A stretch of 64,000 nt of DNA from Stutzerimonas azotifigens (GTDB taxonomy: Bacteria; Pseudomonadota; Gammaproteobacteria; Pseudomonadales; Pseudomonadaceae): NCBI RefSeq assembly GCF_013522725.1, contig NZ_JAAMRF010000011.1, positions 1 through 64,000 of the forward strand, read 5' to 3'. Positions 47,311 to 60,119 of this stretch are shown one piece after another (within the stretch, counting starts at the first letter, position 1; every line of letters begins with the position of its first letter). The position numbers were made by a program, and so were the translations under genes. A model generated the notes under the pieces. It had not been told where the DNA came from. It searched no databases and saw nothing but the letters and a program-made list of their open reading frames with translations.

Positions 47311-49575
47311 ATGCGAACCGATGCGAAAGTGGTGCACCTCAACAAGGGGACCCCTGAGCAAAAGCCAACTTCGCCGGTAGGAAGACTGCCCGTGGCGCTT
47401 ATCAATGTGCGCGACAAGGCTGCACAGCAGCTCAAGCAGGCATTGCAGACTCTGTTCGACAATGCGGACGACACCCTGTTCGAGATGGCCGATCGCGCCA
47501 CCAGCAACGTCGAGCAGAACGCTTTTTTTGAAGCCATGCGCGATCTGCGCATGAAGCGCCGCAACATCGAACGCGGCTTTTTGCAGAACATCTTCGAGTC
47601 CTTTTCCACTCTCAATCAGTACGAGATCGGCCGGCCGCAGCTTCAGGAAACCTCCTTCGACAGCCTGGCCTTGGTCCAGAACGACGAGCTGGAAGAAACC
47701 GTCGCCATCGACACGATGGTGACCAAAGTGGTCAACCGCGACGCCATGGCGCTCAGCCACCTGACCACCCGCCTCAACGCCTTGATCAGCAAAAAACTCG
47801 ACGACAAGAGCAACCCGATCGGGCCACAGGCCCTTTGCGAGTATTTCCTTCAGGCCTGCCAGGGACTCGGCGTCGACATCAAGGTCAAGCTGATCATTCT
47901 CAAGCTGTTCGAGAAGTATGTTCTGAGCAACCTCGACCAGCTCTATGCCGAGGCGAACCAGACCCTGGTCGCTGCAGGCGTGCTACCCGAACTGCAATCT
48001 GCACCGCCCCGTCGCCAGGCACAACTCCGCACGAGCAGCTATGGGCAGGCCGGTGCTTCGGGTTCAGATCAGGGCGGCTTTGCCGACGACGGCATGCAGG
48101 AAGTTTTCGGTGCGCTGCAAAGCCTGCTCTCGGAAGTCCGCGGATCGGCACTGCCGGCACGCCACCACCCGAGCGATGCAGTCCCCATCTCCAGCCACGA
48201 CCTGCTGCGCCTGCTATCCCACATGCAGAGCCGAACGCCCCAGTCGGTCCAGGATTTCGATCTTCAGGACCAGCTCGAACAGCTGCTACGCCGCGCCAGT
48301 GCCAAGAGCGGCAAATCGCGCATTGTCGGCGAAGTCGATGAGGACGTGATCAATCTGGTTTCGATGCTGTTCGAGTTCATTCTCGACGACCGTACGCTGC
48401 CCGACTCGCTCAAGGCGCTGATCGGCCGTCTGCAGATTCCCCTGCTGAAAGTTGCGGTGCTGGACAAGACTTTCTTCAGTCGTGGCAGCCACCCCGCCCG
48501 CCGTCTGCTCAACGAAATCGCTTCAGCCGCCATGGGCTGGGGCGACCAGGACGAAGCCCAGCGTGACAGCCTCTATCAGAAGATCGAACAGGTGGTGGTT
48601 CGACTGCTCAACGACTTCGTCGACGAACCCGCGATCTTCTCTGAACTGCTGGCCGACTTCCTTGCCTTTACCGGCGACGAGCGCCGCCGCAGCGAGCTGC
48701 TCGAGCAGCGCACCCGCGATGCCGAAGAAGGCCGTGCGCGCGCCGAAATGGCCCGCCAGGAAGTGGAACAGGCACTCAACGCCCGGATGCTCGGCAAGAC
48801 CCTACCGGAAGTGGTGGTGCGTCTGCTGCAGGAAGCCTGGAGCAAGGTGCTGCTGCTGACCTGCCTGAAGCACGGCACCCAATCGGCAGAATGGGACGCC
48901 GCGATCGCGACCATGGACGACCTGATCTGGAGCGTCAGCCCCCACGAATCACCTGAGGAGCGGGCACGCCTGCTGGATCTGGTGCCAAACCTTCTCAAGG
49001 CGCTGCGTGATGGCCTGTCCAGCGCAGCGTTCGACCCGTTCTCCACCAGCGACTTCTTCAACCAGCTCGAAGCGCTGCACGTCCAGGCACTGCAGCCGCC
49101 GAAGCAACCGTCGCCGCCTGCCGCTCCGGAGTCCCGCGGCGACAATGTCTTCGACCTGCTAGAACTGCCGCCGTCCGAGCCCGAATTGATCGGACCTCCC
49201 GCACCGGCGATGGTCGAGGTGATTGAAGAGATCGTTCTCGTCGCCCCCGGCGAAAGTCGTGAACAGGAAACCGAGATCAACCTGCCCGATGACGACGAGG
49301 CGCTGATCAAGGTCGACAATCTGCGCGTCGGCAGCTGGGTCGAGTTCCAGGAAGACGAAGAGCATAAGCTTCGCTGCAAGCTCGCCGCGATCATCAAGCC
49401 CACCGGCAAATACATCTTCGTCAATCGCACCGGCATGAAGGTGCTGGAAAAGACCCGCATGGGTCTGGCAATCGAGTTCAGGCGTGGCGCCATCCGTCTG
49501 CTCGACGATGCGCTGCTGTTCGATCGCGCCCTGGAATCGGTCATCGGCAACCTGCGCCGCCTGAAGAACGCCTGA
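47311..49575 (+). CDS. DUF1631 protein, copy 1
   Basis: A 754-residue protein of the DUF1631 family, sometimes misnamed thymidine phosphorylase. It is mainly helical, with a variable linker at about 230-280 and a Pro-rich linker near 595-625. The C-terminal 80 residues (LRVGSWVEFQED, KYIFVNRTGMKVLEKT) look like a small beta-barrel of PilZ-like type. No enzyme motif is visible. The start at 47311 follows GGGAGAG. A paralogue lies at 51782, separated by DUF3094, ndh and tRNA genes. Function is unknown. Confidence 0.85.
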   Translation: MRTDAKVVHLNKGTPEQKPTSPVGRLPVALINVRDKAAQQLKQALQTLFDNADDTLFEMADRATSNVEQNAFFEAMRDLRMKRRNIERGFLQNIFESFSTLNQYEIGRPQLQETSFDSLALVQNDELEETVAIDTMVTKVVNRDAMALSHLTTRLNALISKKLDDKSNPIGPQALCEYFLQACQGLGVDIKVKLIILKLFEKYVLSNLDQLYAEANQTLVAAGVLPELQSAPPRRQAQLRTSSYGQAGASGSDQGGFADDGMQEVFGALQSLLSEVRGSALPARHHPSDAVPISSHDLLRLLSHMQSRTPQSVQDFDLQDQLEQLLRRASAKSGKSRIVGEVDEDVINLVSMLFEFILDDRTLPDSLKALIGRLQIPLLKVAVLDKTFFSRGSHPARRLLNEIASAAMGWGDQDEAQRDSLYQKIEQVVVRLLNDFVDEPAIFSELLADFLAFTGDERRRSELLEQRTRDAEEGRARAEMARQEVEQALNARMLGKTLPEVVVRLLQEAWSKVLLLTCLKHGTQSAEWDAAIATMDDLIWSVSPHESPEERARLLDLVPNLLKALRDGLSSAAFDPFSTSDFFNQLEALHVQALQPPKQPSPPAAPESRGDNVFDLLELPPSEPELIGPPAPAMVEVIEEIVLVAPGESREQETEINLPDDDEALIKVDNLRVGSWVEFQEDEEHKLRCKLAAIIKPTGKYIFVNRTGMKVLEKTRMGLAIEFRRGAIRLLDDALLFDRALESVIGNLRRLKNA

Positions 49576-49602
49576 GCCCGCTCAGGCGCCCTCCCACCTC
49601 GC

Positions 49603-49640
49603 AAGCCAAACCAAGGCCAAGCCTTTGTCCTTGGCTTTTG
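49603..49640 (+). terminator. Terminator after the first DUF1631 gene
   Basis: AAGCCAA (49603-49609) pairs with TTGGCTT (49631-49637), and CCAAGG (49611-49616) with CCTTGG (49629-49634), ending in a CTTTTG run. A further perfect hairpin GCCTGAGC/GCTCAGGC spans the stop codon at 49570-49587. Confidence 0.5.
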
Positions 49641-49682
49641 GCCATGCACCGCTAGAATGCTCTCATCCCCCGAGAGGTGCGT

Positions 49683-49856
49683 ATGCCAAGCCGCCTGACT
49701 CCCGAAGACCAACAGCGCGTCGACGACTATCTGCGCGCCCCTCAGCACCAGGTCACCCGCAAGCCTTTCCGTCCCTGGATCTTGCTGCTGGTCGTAATCG
49801 GCGTAACCCTCGGCCTTGGCCTATTGAGCCGCCTCCTCAGCCGCCTGGTGCTGTGA
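49683..49856 (+). CDS. DUF3094-family small membrane protein (57 aa)
   Basis: A 57-residue protein starting MPSRLTPEDQQRVDDYLRAP, with one C-terminal transmembrane helix (about 34-52, ILLLVVIGVTLGLGLL). The short soluble head and single helix match DUF3094, a family seen in pseudomonads upstream of ndh. A GAGAGG site precedes the ATG. It sits 55 bases before ndh on the same strand, so it may be part of its transcript. No role is assigned. Confidence 0.8.
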   Translation: MPSRLTPEDQQRVDDYLRAPQHQVTRKPFRPWILLLVVIGVTLGLGLLSRLLSRLVL

Positions 49857-49910
49857 GCCCCTCTACACGCCGACCTCGACAGAATTCCCTTCACGTTTAT
49901 GAGAACCCAC

Positions 49911-51209
49911 ATGTCACATCGCATCGTGATCATCGGCGGCGGCGCCGGAGGGCTGGAGCTTGCGTCTCGCCTTGGCAGGACCCTAGGCAAACGGGGCAAG
50001 GCCAAGGTCACTCTGGTCGACGCCAACCTCACCCACATCTGGAAACCGCTGCTGCACGAAGTCGCCGCCGGCTCGCTGAACTCCTCGACCGACGAGCTCA
50101 ACTATGTCGCCCAGGCGAAATGGAACCACTTCGAGTTTCAGCTGGGCCGCATGTGCGGCCTGGACCGTGCGACCAAATGCGTCCAGCTGCAGGCCACGCT
50201 CGACGAACAGGGCAACGAGCTGATCCCGCCACGCACGATCGGTTACGACACACTCGTCCTGGCAGTAGGCAGCACCACGAACGATTTCGGCACCCCCGGC
50301 GCAGCACAACACTGCATCTTCCTTGACACTCGCCTGCAGGCCGAGCGCTTCCACCACCAACTGCTCAGCCACTACATGCGCGCCCATGCCGAGGAAGGCC
50401 CCGCCGTGGCCATCAGTGTGGCGATCGTCGGCGCCGGCGCCACTGGCGTGGAGCTCGCTGCGGAACTGCTCAATGCGGCGCGGGAGCTGGCTGCCTACGG
50501 ACTCGACCGTATCAAGCCCGAGGACGTCCACGTGACGTTGATCGAGGCAGGCCCGCGCGTGCTGCCCGCCCTACCGGAGCGGATCAGCCAGCCGGTCCAT
50601 CAGACACTGACCAAGCTCGGGGTAAAGGTGCTCACCAACGCGGCCGTCAGCGATGTCACGGCAGACGGTCTGCACACCAAGCAAGGCGATTTCGTCCCCG
50701 CCACGCTCAAGGTCTGGGCCGCGGGCATTCGCGCGCCGAACTTTCTCAAGGACCTGGACGGACTGGAAAGCAACCGGATCAACCAACTGGTGGTTCGCCC
50801 AACGCTTCAGACCACTGCAGACGATGACATTTACGCGCTCGGTGATTGCGCGGCCTGCCCGCAGCCAGGCACCGAGGGTCGCAACGTGCCACCCCGGGCC
50901 CAGGCAGCCCACCAGCAGGCGTCGCTGCTGGCCAAATCGATCAGGCTGCGACTCGAAGGCAAGCCACTGCCGGAATACCGCTACCGTGACTATGGCTCGC
51001 TGATTTCGCTTTCGAGCTTCTCGGCCGTCGGCAACCTGATGGGCAACCTTACCGGCAACGTGATGCTCGAAGGCTGGCTGGCACGCATGTTCTACATTTC
51101 GCTGTACCGCATGCACCAGTTCACCCTCTACGGAGTGACGCGCACGCTGCTGCTGATGTTCGCGGACCGCATCAGCAAAGGCACCGAACCGCGATTGAAG
51201 CTCCACTGA
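49911..51209 (+). CDS. ndh: NDH-2, type II NADH:quinone oxidoreductase
   Basis: A 432-residue membrane-associated flavoprotein that passes electrons from NADH to quinone without pumping protons. FAD-binding GGGAGG is at 9-14, the NADH-binding VGAGATGVELAAEL in mid-protein, and the second FAD motif as ALGDCAACP. A C-terminal amphipathic segment (GNLTGNVMLEGWLARMFY) probably attaches it to the membrane. The ATG at 49911 gives the usual MSHRIVIIGGG start; an ATG at 49899 is in frame but less likely. Confidence 0.93.
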   Translation: MSHRIVIIGGGAGGLELASRLGRTLGKRGKAKVTLVDANLTHIWKPLLHEVAAGSLNSSTDELNYVAQAKWNHFEFQLGRMCGLDRATKCVQLQATLDEQGNELIPPRTIGYDTLVLAVGSTTNDFGTPGAAQHCIFLDTRLQAERFHHQLLSHYMRAHAEEGPAVAISVAIVGAGATGVELAAELLNAARELAAYGLDRIKPEDVHVTLIEAGPRVLPALPERISQPVHQTLTKLGVKVLTNAAVSDVTADGLHTKQGDFVPATLKVWAAGIRAPNFLKDLDGLESNRINQLVVRPTLQTTADDDIYALGDCAACPQPGTEGRNVPPRAQAAHQQASLLAKSIRLRLEGKPLPEYRYRDYGSLISLSSFSAVGNLMGNLTGNVMLEGWLARMFYISLYRMHQFTLYGVTRTLLLMFADRISKGTEPRLKLH

Positions 51210-51216
51210 CGGTACC

Positions 51217-51238
51217 GGGCCGGCGTAGCAGCCGGCCC
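51217..51238. terminator. Hairpin after ndh
   Basis: GGGCCGGC (51217-51224) and GCCGGCCC (51231-51238) form a GC-rich stem 8 bases after the ndh stop. There is no T-run, so it is a weak terminator or a REP-like element. Confidence 0.45.
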
Positions 51239-51334
51239 CTACCGCAGCGAAAGACAAACGCGGAAAAACCCACGTGCAGCGGCCTGCATGTGAGCTTGGA
51301 ACGAACGATGGATTAGATAAGCGCGAGGAAGAAA

Positions 51335-51410
51335 TGGTGGGTCGTGTAGGATTCGAACCTACGACCAATTGGTTAAAAGCCAACTGCTCTACCAACTGAG
51401 CTAACGACCC
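51335..51410 (-). tRNA. tRNA-Lys (anticodon TTT)
   Basis: The minus strand folds into a complete cloverleaf starting GGGTCGTTAGCTCAG and ending with CCA encoded at 51335-51337. The anticodon loop CTTTTAA gives TTT. The T-arm GGTTCGAATCC is canonical. It is the last gene of a three-tRNA transcript. Confidence 0.95.
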
Positions 51411-51415
51411 AAAAA

Positions 51416-51492
51416 TGGTCGGGGTAGGGGGATTCGAACTCCCGACATCCTGCTCCCAAAGCAGGCGCGCTACCGGACTGCGCTATACCCCG
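51416..51492 (-). tRNA. tRNA-Pro (anticodon TGG)
   Basis: A 77-base cloverleaf on the minus strand begins CGGGGTATAGCGCAG, has the loop TTTGGGA with anticodon TGG and ends in an encoded CCA (51416-51418). It is 5 bases from tRNA-Lys. Confidence 0.95.
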
Positions 51493-51501
51493 ATTTGAAG
51501 T

Positions 51502-51577
51502 TGGCTCCGCGACCTGGACTCGAACCAGGGACCCAATGATTAACAGTCATTTGCTCTACCGACTGAGCTATCGCGGA
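51502..51577 (-). tRNA. tRNA-Asn (anticodon GTT)
   Basis: A 76-base cloverleaf on the minus strand begins TCCGCGATAGCTCAG, with the loop CTGTTAA giving GTT and an encoded CCA (51502-51504). First gene of the tRNA transcript. Confidence 0.95.
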
Positions 51578-51626
51578 ACGTATCACTTCAAGCTCCTCAG
51601 CAGGATTCCCGCTTCAGAGGCGCGCC

Positions 51627-51654
51627 ATTTTACGGTTCCCGCCGACGCTGTCAA
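51627..51654 (-). promoter_or_regulatory. Promoter of the tRNA cluster
   Basis: On the minus strand a perfect -35 TTGACA (51654-51649) is followed after 16 bases by a -10 TAAAAT (51632-51627), about 50 bases before tRNA-Asn. A GCGCGCC stretch after the -10 fits a stable-RNA discriminator. Confidence 0.78.
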
Positions 51655-51781
51655 GCCTAAAAATTCGCGGTTCGACAATACTTTGCAGCACTGCTGTCGA
51701 ATTGATATATCTGTGCAACGGACGTCATTCTCACCGGTGGCGCAGCAGGAAGCGCAGGCCGCCTAGGCCAGGAACTGCCTA

Positions 51782-54076
51782 ATGAGCATCAAGGACACCC
51801 CACCCTCCCCCGCGATTTCGACGCTTGCCAGTCGCGGCATACAGCCCCGCTTCGGCGCGCTGGGGCAAAGCCTGCGCCGCCTGGCCATGAACAGGCTCGC
51901 CGAGCATCTGGGCATCGTCTTCGCCCAGGCGGACGACACGCTGTTCGAATGCGCCCAGAGCGCGGAGAACAACCAGGTCCAGGCGCTGTTCTTCGACAGC
52001 ATGCAGGACATCCGCAAGCAGCGGCCACTGATCGAACGCTCTTACCATCAGTTCGTCGGCAATCGGTTCGATGCCTTTCTAGGCGGTATCGTCGCGGAAG
52101 AGGCGGCGGCTCAACCCAGCCCTGAGGAGCTATCGCTCGTAGGCAACGAAGATTACGAGGAAACGCTGCAGATCAACGCGATGGCCGGACGCGTCAAGGA
52201 GCGCTGCGCATCCTCCCTGTACGGACTGGACCGCCGGCTGGCATGGCTTACCGAGCGCCCGGAATTGCACGAGGACAGCAGCCCCTTCGCACCGGCAGTG
52301 ATCGCCCAGGGCTTTCGCGAAGCGATGACCTCTTCGCCCTTCCCTCTGCGCATCAAGACCATCCTCTATACGCTGTTCGAACAGCATGTAATGTTCGGCC
52401 TCGACAGCCTCTATGACGCGCTGAACCAGCGCCTCGTCGAGGACGGCATCCTACCGGAGCTAAAATATACGCCACAACGCGCTGCGCAGCCGGCTCGCCC
52501 CGCTACGCCCGGGAGCACACCAGCAAAAGCCGATACGTCGCAAGCGTTACCACAGCCCGTCGATCTCGATGGCGCGCCGCCACAGGATCCGGCCCTGCTG
52601 CTGCGCGGATTGACAGTCCTGCTCAGCGAGCAGCGCCGCCTGAGCGCCCCCGCCATGAACGACGGTCAGGACGAAGCGCCCGAAACCCTGCCAGGGAAAC
52701 GCAGCTTCAGCGCCGACGAGCTGATCGAAGTACTCAATCGTCTGCAAGCCGAAATGGCCGAGGAGCTTGGCCAGCGGATCACTCAACCCCAGGACGTGGA
52801 AACCTTTCGCGACGGCCTGCGCCAGCAGCTCGACGCCGGTAGCACCCAGCCAGGCGCGCAAAAACTCACCGAAGAGCAATTGGATATCATCGATCTGGTC
52901 GGCATGCTCTTCGAGTTCATCCGAGACGACGAGAACCTGCCGGACAGCAGCAAGACCGTCCTTTCACACTTGCATACCCCATACCTGAAGGTGGCCTTGC
53001 AGGACAAAGCCCTGTTCACCGATCACCATCACCCCGCCCGGCGACTGCTCAATGCCATGGCCCAGGCGGGCGCGCTCTATGGCGGCGACGGTGATGGCGA
53101 CGATCAGGCGTTATTGGCCAAACAGCGGTGGGTCGTCGAACAGGTTGCACGACATTACCGCGGCGACATGCAGCTGTTCGAGCGCCTTCTGGACGAGTTC
53201 AATGATTTCATCGCCGCCTTGCGCAACAGAGTGGAGCTACGTGAGCGCCGCGCCGTCGAAGCGATCAAGGGAAGGGAGCGGCTTCTGGCGGCCCGTCAGC
53301 AGGCGGTCGAGGCGATAGCCCGAGCGCTCGACGGCAAGGTAGTGCCCTCTATCATCAGCGACTTTTTGCAGCAGACCTGGACCGATGTGCTGGTTTTCGT
53401 CAGCCTGCGTCACGGCGACCAGAGCCCGCAATGGCAGCGCGCATGCGAAGTCGCGCAGGAGCTGGCCTGGAGCGGAACCCCGCTGGACGAGGAAGGCGCC
53501 GAGCACTTGCAAAGTATTCGCCTGACGATGCTCGACGACCTGAAAAAAGGCCTCGAATTGCTCGGCGGCCACCACGAGGCCGGTATCCGCCGCCTGCTGC
53601 AGGATCTGGTCGCCTGCCAGCACGCAGTCCAGGCCAACCAACCGCAAATAGCCGCCACGCTCAACCCAGCACTGCCGGAAAGCCCGCTGGGCATGATGCT
53701 GGGGGCCGACGCTACGCTGCCCGGCGACAGATCCAGCACTCCGCTATCCCAAGGCCTCGCGGCACGCGTGCAGGACCTGGAACGGCTCGAGTTCGGTACC
53801 TGGTTCGAATTTCTCGGCGCGGGTCAGCCGCGCCTTCTAAAAGTGTCCTGGTTCAGCCCGACGACACGCAATTACATGTTCGTCGACCACAGCGGCCAAC
53901 GCGTCGCCGTTAAACCAATCGTTGAGCTCGCCCAAGAAATGGAGCGAGGCGAGGCCCGCATCGTCATGCCCGAACGTGGCGCACCCTTGATAGATCGCGC
54001 CATGAGCGCCATTTTCAGATTCCTGCAACGCCTAACAGGGCGCAGCGTGAAGGATCACCAGGGGAGCGAACGATGA
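51782..54076 (+). CDS. DUF1631 protein, copy 2
   Basis: A 764-residue DUF1631 paralogue of the gene at 47311. Shared landmarks in order are the N-terminal QADDTLFECAQSAENN block (copy 1: NADDTLFEMADRATSN), YEETLQINAM, EEQLDIIDLVGMLFEFI (copy 1: EDVINLVSMLFEFI), HHPARRLLN, the alkaline helix near 490 and a C-terminal barrel FGTWFEFLGAG, YMFVDHSGQRVAVK. Linkers differ. The stop overlaps the PilZ gene start (ATGA). No enzyme motif is visible. Confidence 0.85.
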   Translation: MSIKDTPPSPAISTLASRGIQPRFGALGQSLRRLAMNRLAEHLGIVFAQADDTLFECAQSAENNQVQALFFDSMQDIRKQRPLIERSYHQFVGNRFDAFLGGIVAEEAAAQPSPEELSLVGNEDYEETLQINAMAGRVKERCASSLYGLDRRLAWLTERPELHEDSSPFAPAVIAQGFREAMTSSPFPLRIKTILYTLFEQHVMFGLDSLYDALNQRLVEDGILPELKYTPQRAAQPARPATPGSTPAKADTSQALPQPVDLDGAPPQDPALLLRGLTVLLSEQRRLSAPAMNDGQDEAPETLPGKRSFSADELIEVLNRLQAEMAEELGQRITQPQDVETFRDGLRQQLDAGSTQPGAQKLTEEQLDIIDLVGMLFEFIRDDENLPDSSKTVLSHLHTPYLKVALQDKALFTDHHHPARRLLNAMAQAGALYGGDGDGDDQALLAKQRWVVEQVARHYRGDMQLFERLLDEFNDFIAALRNRVELRERRAVEAIKGRERLLAARQQAVEAIARALDGKVVPSIISDFLQQTWTDVLVFVSLRHGDQSPQWQRACEVAQELAWSGTPLDEEGAEHLQSIRLTMLDDLKKGLELLGGHHEAGIRRLLQDLVACQHAVQANQPQIAATLNPALPESPLGMMLGADATLPGDRSSTPLSQGLAARVQDLERLEFGTWFEFLGAGQPRLLKVSWFSPTTRNYMFVDHSGQRVAVKPIVELAQEMERGEARIVMPERGAPLIDRAMSAIFRFLQRLTGRSVKDHQGSER

Positions 54077-54417
54077 CCGACGAGCGCCGCCAGCAGCAAC
54101 GCTTGCAGATCCCCGTCACTCTCGAGGTGTTCGATGTCCGCAGCGGGCAACGCCTAGGCCGAGTGGTAGACCTGTCCGTCGGCGGCTTCATGCTATTCAG
54201 CGAACAACCACAGGCCGAAACCTCATATCAGTGCAGGATCGCTCCAACCCCACCCTCCGTCGGCCTTGACCAACTGATACTGGGAGCCGAATGCCTGTGG
54301 AGCCGTGCCGGTGCCGACGGGCAGCACCACTGGTCCGGCTTCCACTTCGAATCCCTCAACGAGGGGCAGCACCTGCATTTGCAGGCGCTGCTGGAGTGCT
54401 TCAGCCATACGCCCTGA
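54073..54417 (+). CDS. PilZ-domain protein (probable c-di-GMP binding)
   Basis: A 114-residue single-domain PilZ protein. The c-di-GMP motifs are both present: an RxxxR (Arg6 and Arg10 in RRQQQR) and DLSVGG at 33-38, matching D/NxSxxG. The barrel continues with LGAECLWSRAGA and WSGFHFESL. It is translationally coupled to DUF1631 copy 2 by ATGA, which suggests that the two act together in c-di-GMP signalling, an inference. Confidence 0.9.
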   Translation: MTDERRQQQRLQIPVTLEVFDVRSGQRLGRVVDLSVGGFMLFSEQPQAETSYQCRIAPTPPSVGLDQLILGAECLWSRAGADGQHHWSGFHFESLNEGQHLHLQALLECFSHTP

Positions 54418-54452
54418 GCCCAGATGGAAGCACTCAGGGGTCCAGCCCGACC

Positions 54453-57017
<2,565 letters not shown>

Positions 57018-57091
57018 GGATTCACCCTCAAGTAAGGCAGGCCGGCGCAATGAACCGCACCTCGAACAAAGCCTGCGCGATTGCAGCTTAG

Positions 57092-57117
57092 ATAAGGGTC
57101 ATTGTTGGAGATTCAAG
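57092..57117 (-). promoter_or_regulatory. Sigma-32 heat-shock promoter of clpB
   Basis: On the minus strand CTTGAA (57117-57112) is followed after 13 bases by CCCTTAT (57098-57092). The -35 and spacing match the sigma-32 consensus; the -10 differs slightly from CCCCATNT. It is 75 bases before the clpB ATG. Confidence 0.78.
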
Positions 57118-57154
57118 CCGAACAGGGTTGATTCAGGTCAGCAGCAAGCTGTGA

Positions 57155-57900
57155 TCAGCAAGCTTGGCGGGAATCGATCCAGACCAGGCTGGCCAGTCGG
57201 CCGGTGCGTGGCGCCCGTCGATAGGAGTAGAAGCGCGCTTCGCTGAAAGTACACAGCCCGCCGCCGTAAACAGCCGCGACACCGTGCGAGGCCAGGCGAA
57301 TACGCGCCAGGGCGTACAGGTCGCCCAACAATCGCCCGGCATTGGCGCTTGGCACGAAGGCGTCCATCGCCTCGGGGTGCCGGGCGACAAAGGCTTCGCG
57401 TACCTCCGGCCCCACCTCGAACACCGCGGGGCCGATGGCCGGGCCCAGCCATACCAGCAATTGATCGGCCGGCACCGCCAGCGCTTCCATCGTTGCTTCC
57501 AGGATGCCGCCGGCGAGTCCGCGCCAGCCGGCATGTGCCGCCGCCACGCGGGTGCCGTCCCGGTCGCAGAACAGCACCGGCAGGCAATCGGCGGTCAGCA
57601 CGGCGCAGGCGATACCGGCGCGGGCGGTCCAGCAGGCATCCGCCTCTAACCCCCGAGCAGGATCGGCCTCGACGGCGATGGACGAGTGGACCTGGCTCAT
57701 CCAGGCAGGACGGCAGCCCAGGGTATCGGCGAGCAACTGCCGGTTACGGGCCACTGCGACGGGGTCGTCGCCCACATGGTCGCCTAGATTGAATGTCTCG
57801 AAAGGCGCCTGGCTCACGCCACCGCTGCGGGTCGTCACGCAGGCTTTTATCCGTGCGGCGACCGGCCAGTCCGGAACGATCCAGTCCTGCGGCCAGGCGC

Positions 57901-57904
<4 letters not shown>
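57155..57904 (-). CDS. pgeF: PgeF, peptidoglycan editing factor (YfiH/laccase-domain protein)
   Basis: A 249-residue member of the Cu-oxidase_4 family that prevents wrong amino acids, such as Ser, from entering muropeptides. Conserved His/Cys sites are visible: MSQVHSS, LTADCLPVLF, AAAHAGWRGLAGG and the late YSYRR. It starts with GTG at 57904, overlapping the rluD stop, and is thus coupled to rluD. The order rluD-pgeF-clpB is as in P. aeruginosa. Confidence 0.92.
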
Positions 57905-58875
<971 letters not shown>

Positions 58876-59022
58876 AGAGGACTGCGGCGAGGGCGCGGCC
58901 TTTGGTTCGGCTGCGCGCTTTGTGTTTAAATACGGCATCTTTGTCCCGGAAAATCCGGGGCGCTCATCATAACAGGACGGCTCCGCGCGAGACAGCCAGC
59001 CGTCACAGGGACGCAAGCCGCC

Positions 59023-60021
59023 ATGCAAGTGAAACACCTGCTGCTTATCGCCATCCTCGCCCTTACCGCCGCCTGCTCCTCCAACGAACCCATCAGCGAG
59101 AACCTGAGCGAAGCGGAGCTGTATCAGCGCGCCCAAACCGACCTGGACAACCGCAACTACACCAGCGCCATCAACAACCTCAAGGCACTGGAATCGCGGT
59201 ACCCCTTCGGCCGCTTCGCCGAGCAAGCGCAGCTGGAACTGATCTACGCCAACTACCGCAACCAGGAGCCTGCCGCGGCACGCGCCGCCGCCGAGCGCTT
59301 CATCCGCCTGCACCCACAGCATCCAAACGTCGATTACGCCTATTACCTCAAGGGCCTGGCCTCCTTCGACCAGGACCGCGGCCTGCTGGCGCGCTTTCTG
59401 CCGCTGGACATGACCAAGCGCGATCCGGGTGCGGCGCGCGACTCGTTCAATGAATTCGCCCAGCTGACCGCTCGCTACCCCAACAGCCGCTACGCACCGG
59501 ACGCCAAGGCGCGGATGATCTACCTGCGCAACCTGCTGGCCGCCAACGAGATTCACGTCGCCCACTACTACCTCAAGCGCCAGGCCTATGTAGCCGCAGC
59601 CAATCGCGGGCGCTACGTGGTGGAGAACTTCCAGGAAACGCCGTCGGTCAGTGATGGCCTGGCGGTAATGACCGAAGCCTACCAGCGCATGGGGCTCGAC
59701 GAGCCGGCCGCGAGCAGCCTGGCGACGCTGAAATTGAACTACCCGGATCACCCCAGCCTGCGCGACGGGCAGTTCGTGCCGCGCGAACGCGAAGAAGATT
59801 CGCGCTCCTGGCTGGCCAAGGCCACCCTCGGCCTGATCGATGGCGACGTACCGCGCCCGCAGAGCGCCACCCGCGCCAGCCAGGACGTGATCCGTCAGTA
59901 CGAAAATGCCCAGCAGGACCTGCCCCGCGACCTGATCCCCGAACTCGAAGAAGCCGCCCAGCAGGAAGAAGGCCCACGCCGCTCCTGGTGGAGTCGCCTC
60001 ACCTTCGGCCTGTTCGACTGA
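59023..60021 (+). CDS. bamD: BamD, outer-membrane assembly lipoprotein
   Basis: A 332-residue lipoprotein of the beta-barrel assembly machine. A signal with the lipobox TAAC ends at Cys18. The mature part is a set of TPR-like helix pairs ([27 protein letters not shown], then [30 protein letters not shown] and later ones) as in BamD/ComL. The C-terminus is extended with an acidic, Trp-rich tail typical of pseudomonads. Divergent from rluD across a 147-base gap. Confidence 0.95.
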   Translation: MQVKHLLLIAILALTAACSSNEPISENLSEAELYQRAQTDLDNRNYTSAINNLKALESRYPFGRFAEQAQLELIYANYRNQEPAAARAAAERFIRLHPQHPNVDYAYYLKGLASFDQDRGLLARFLPLDMTKRDPGAARDSFNEFAQLTARYPNSRYAPDAKARMIYLRNLLAANEIHVAHYYLKRQAYVAAANRGRYVVENFQETPSVSDGLAVMTEAYQRMGLDEPAASSLATLKLNYPDHPSLRDGQFVPREREEDSRSWLAKATLGLIDGDVPRPQSATRASQDVIRQYENAQQDLPRDLIPELEEAAQQEEGPRRSWWSRLTFGLFD

Positions 60022-60062
60022 ACGCAGCGCGGCGCCCGCAAGGGTCGACTTAGCACACCAGA

Positions 60063-60086
60063 GCCCGGCACCTTGCCGGGCTTTGG
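60063..60086 (+). terminator. Terminator after bamD
   Basis: AGCCCGGCA (60063-60071) and TGCCGGGCT (60075-60083) form a perfect stem with a three-base loop, followed by TTT. Confidence 0.7.
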
Positions 60087-60119
60087 CCGACATCCACCCG
60101 GTTTTTCTGGAAGCGCGCC

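Noticed and set aside
51335-51577. tRNA cluster as an attachment site of a genomic island
   Set aside because: No integrase gene or repeated tRNA 3' end is found in the window; flanking genes are core-like.
58876-60093. N-terminal extension of the RluD frame on the minus strand
   Set aside because: It is antisense to bamD; RluD is complete from the ATG at 58875.
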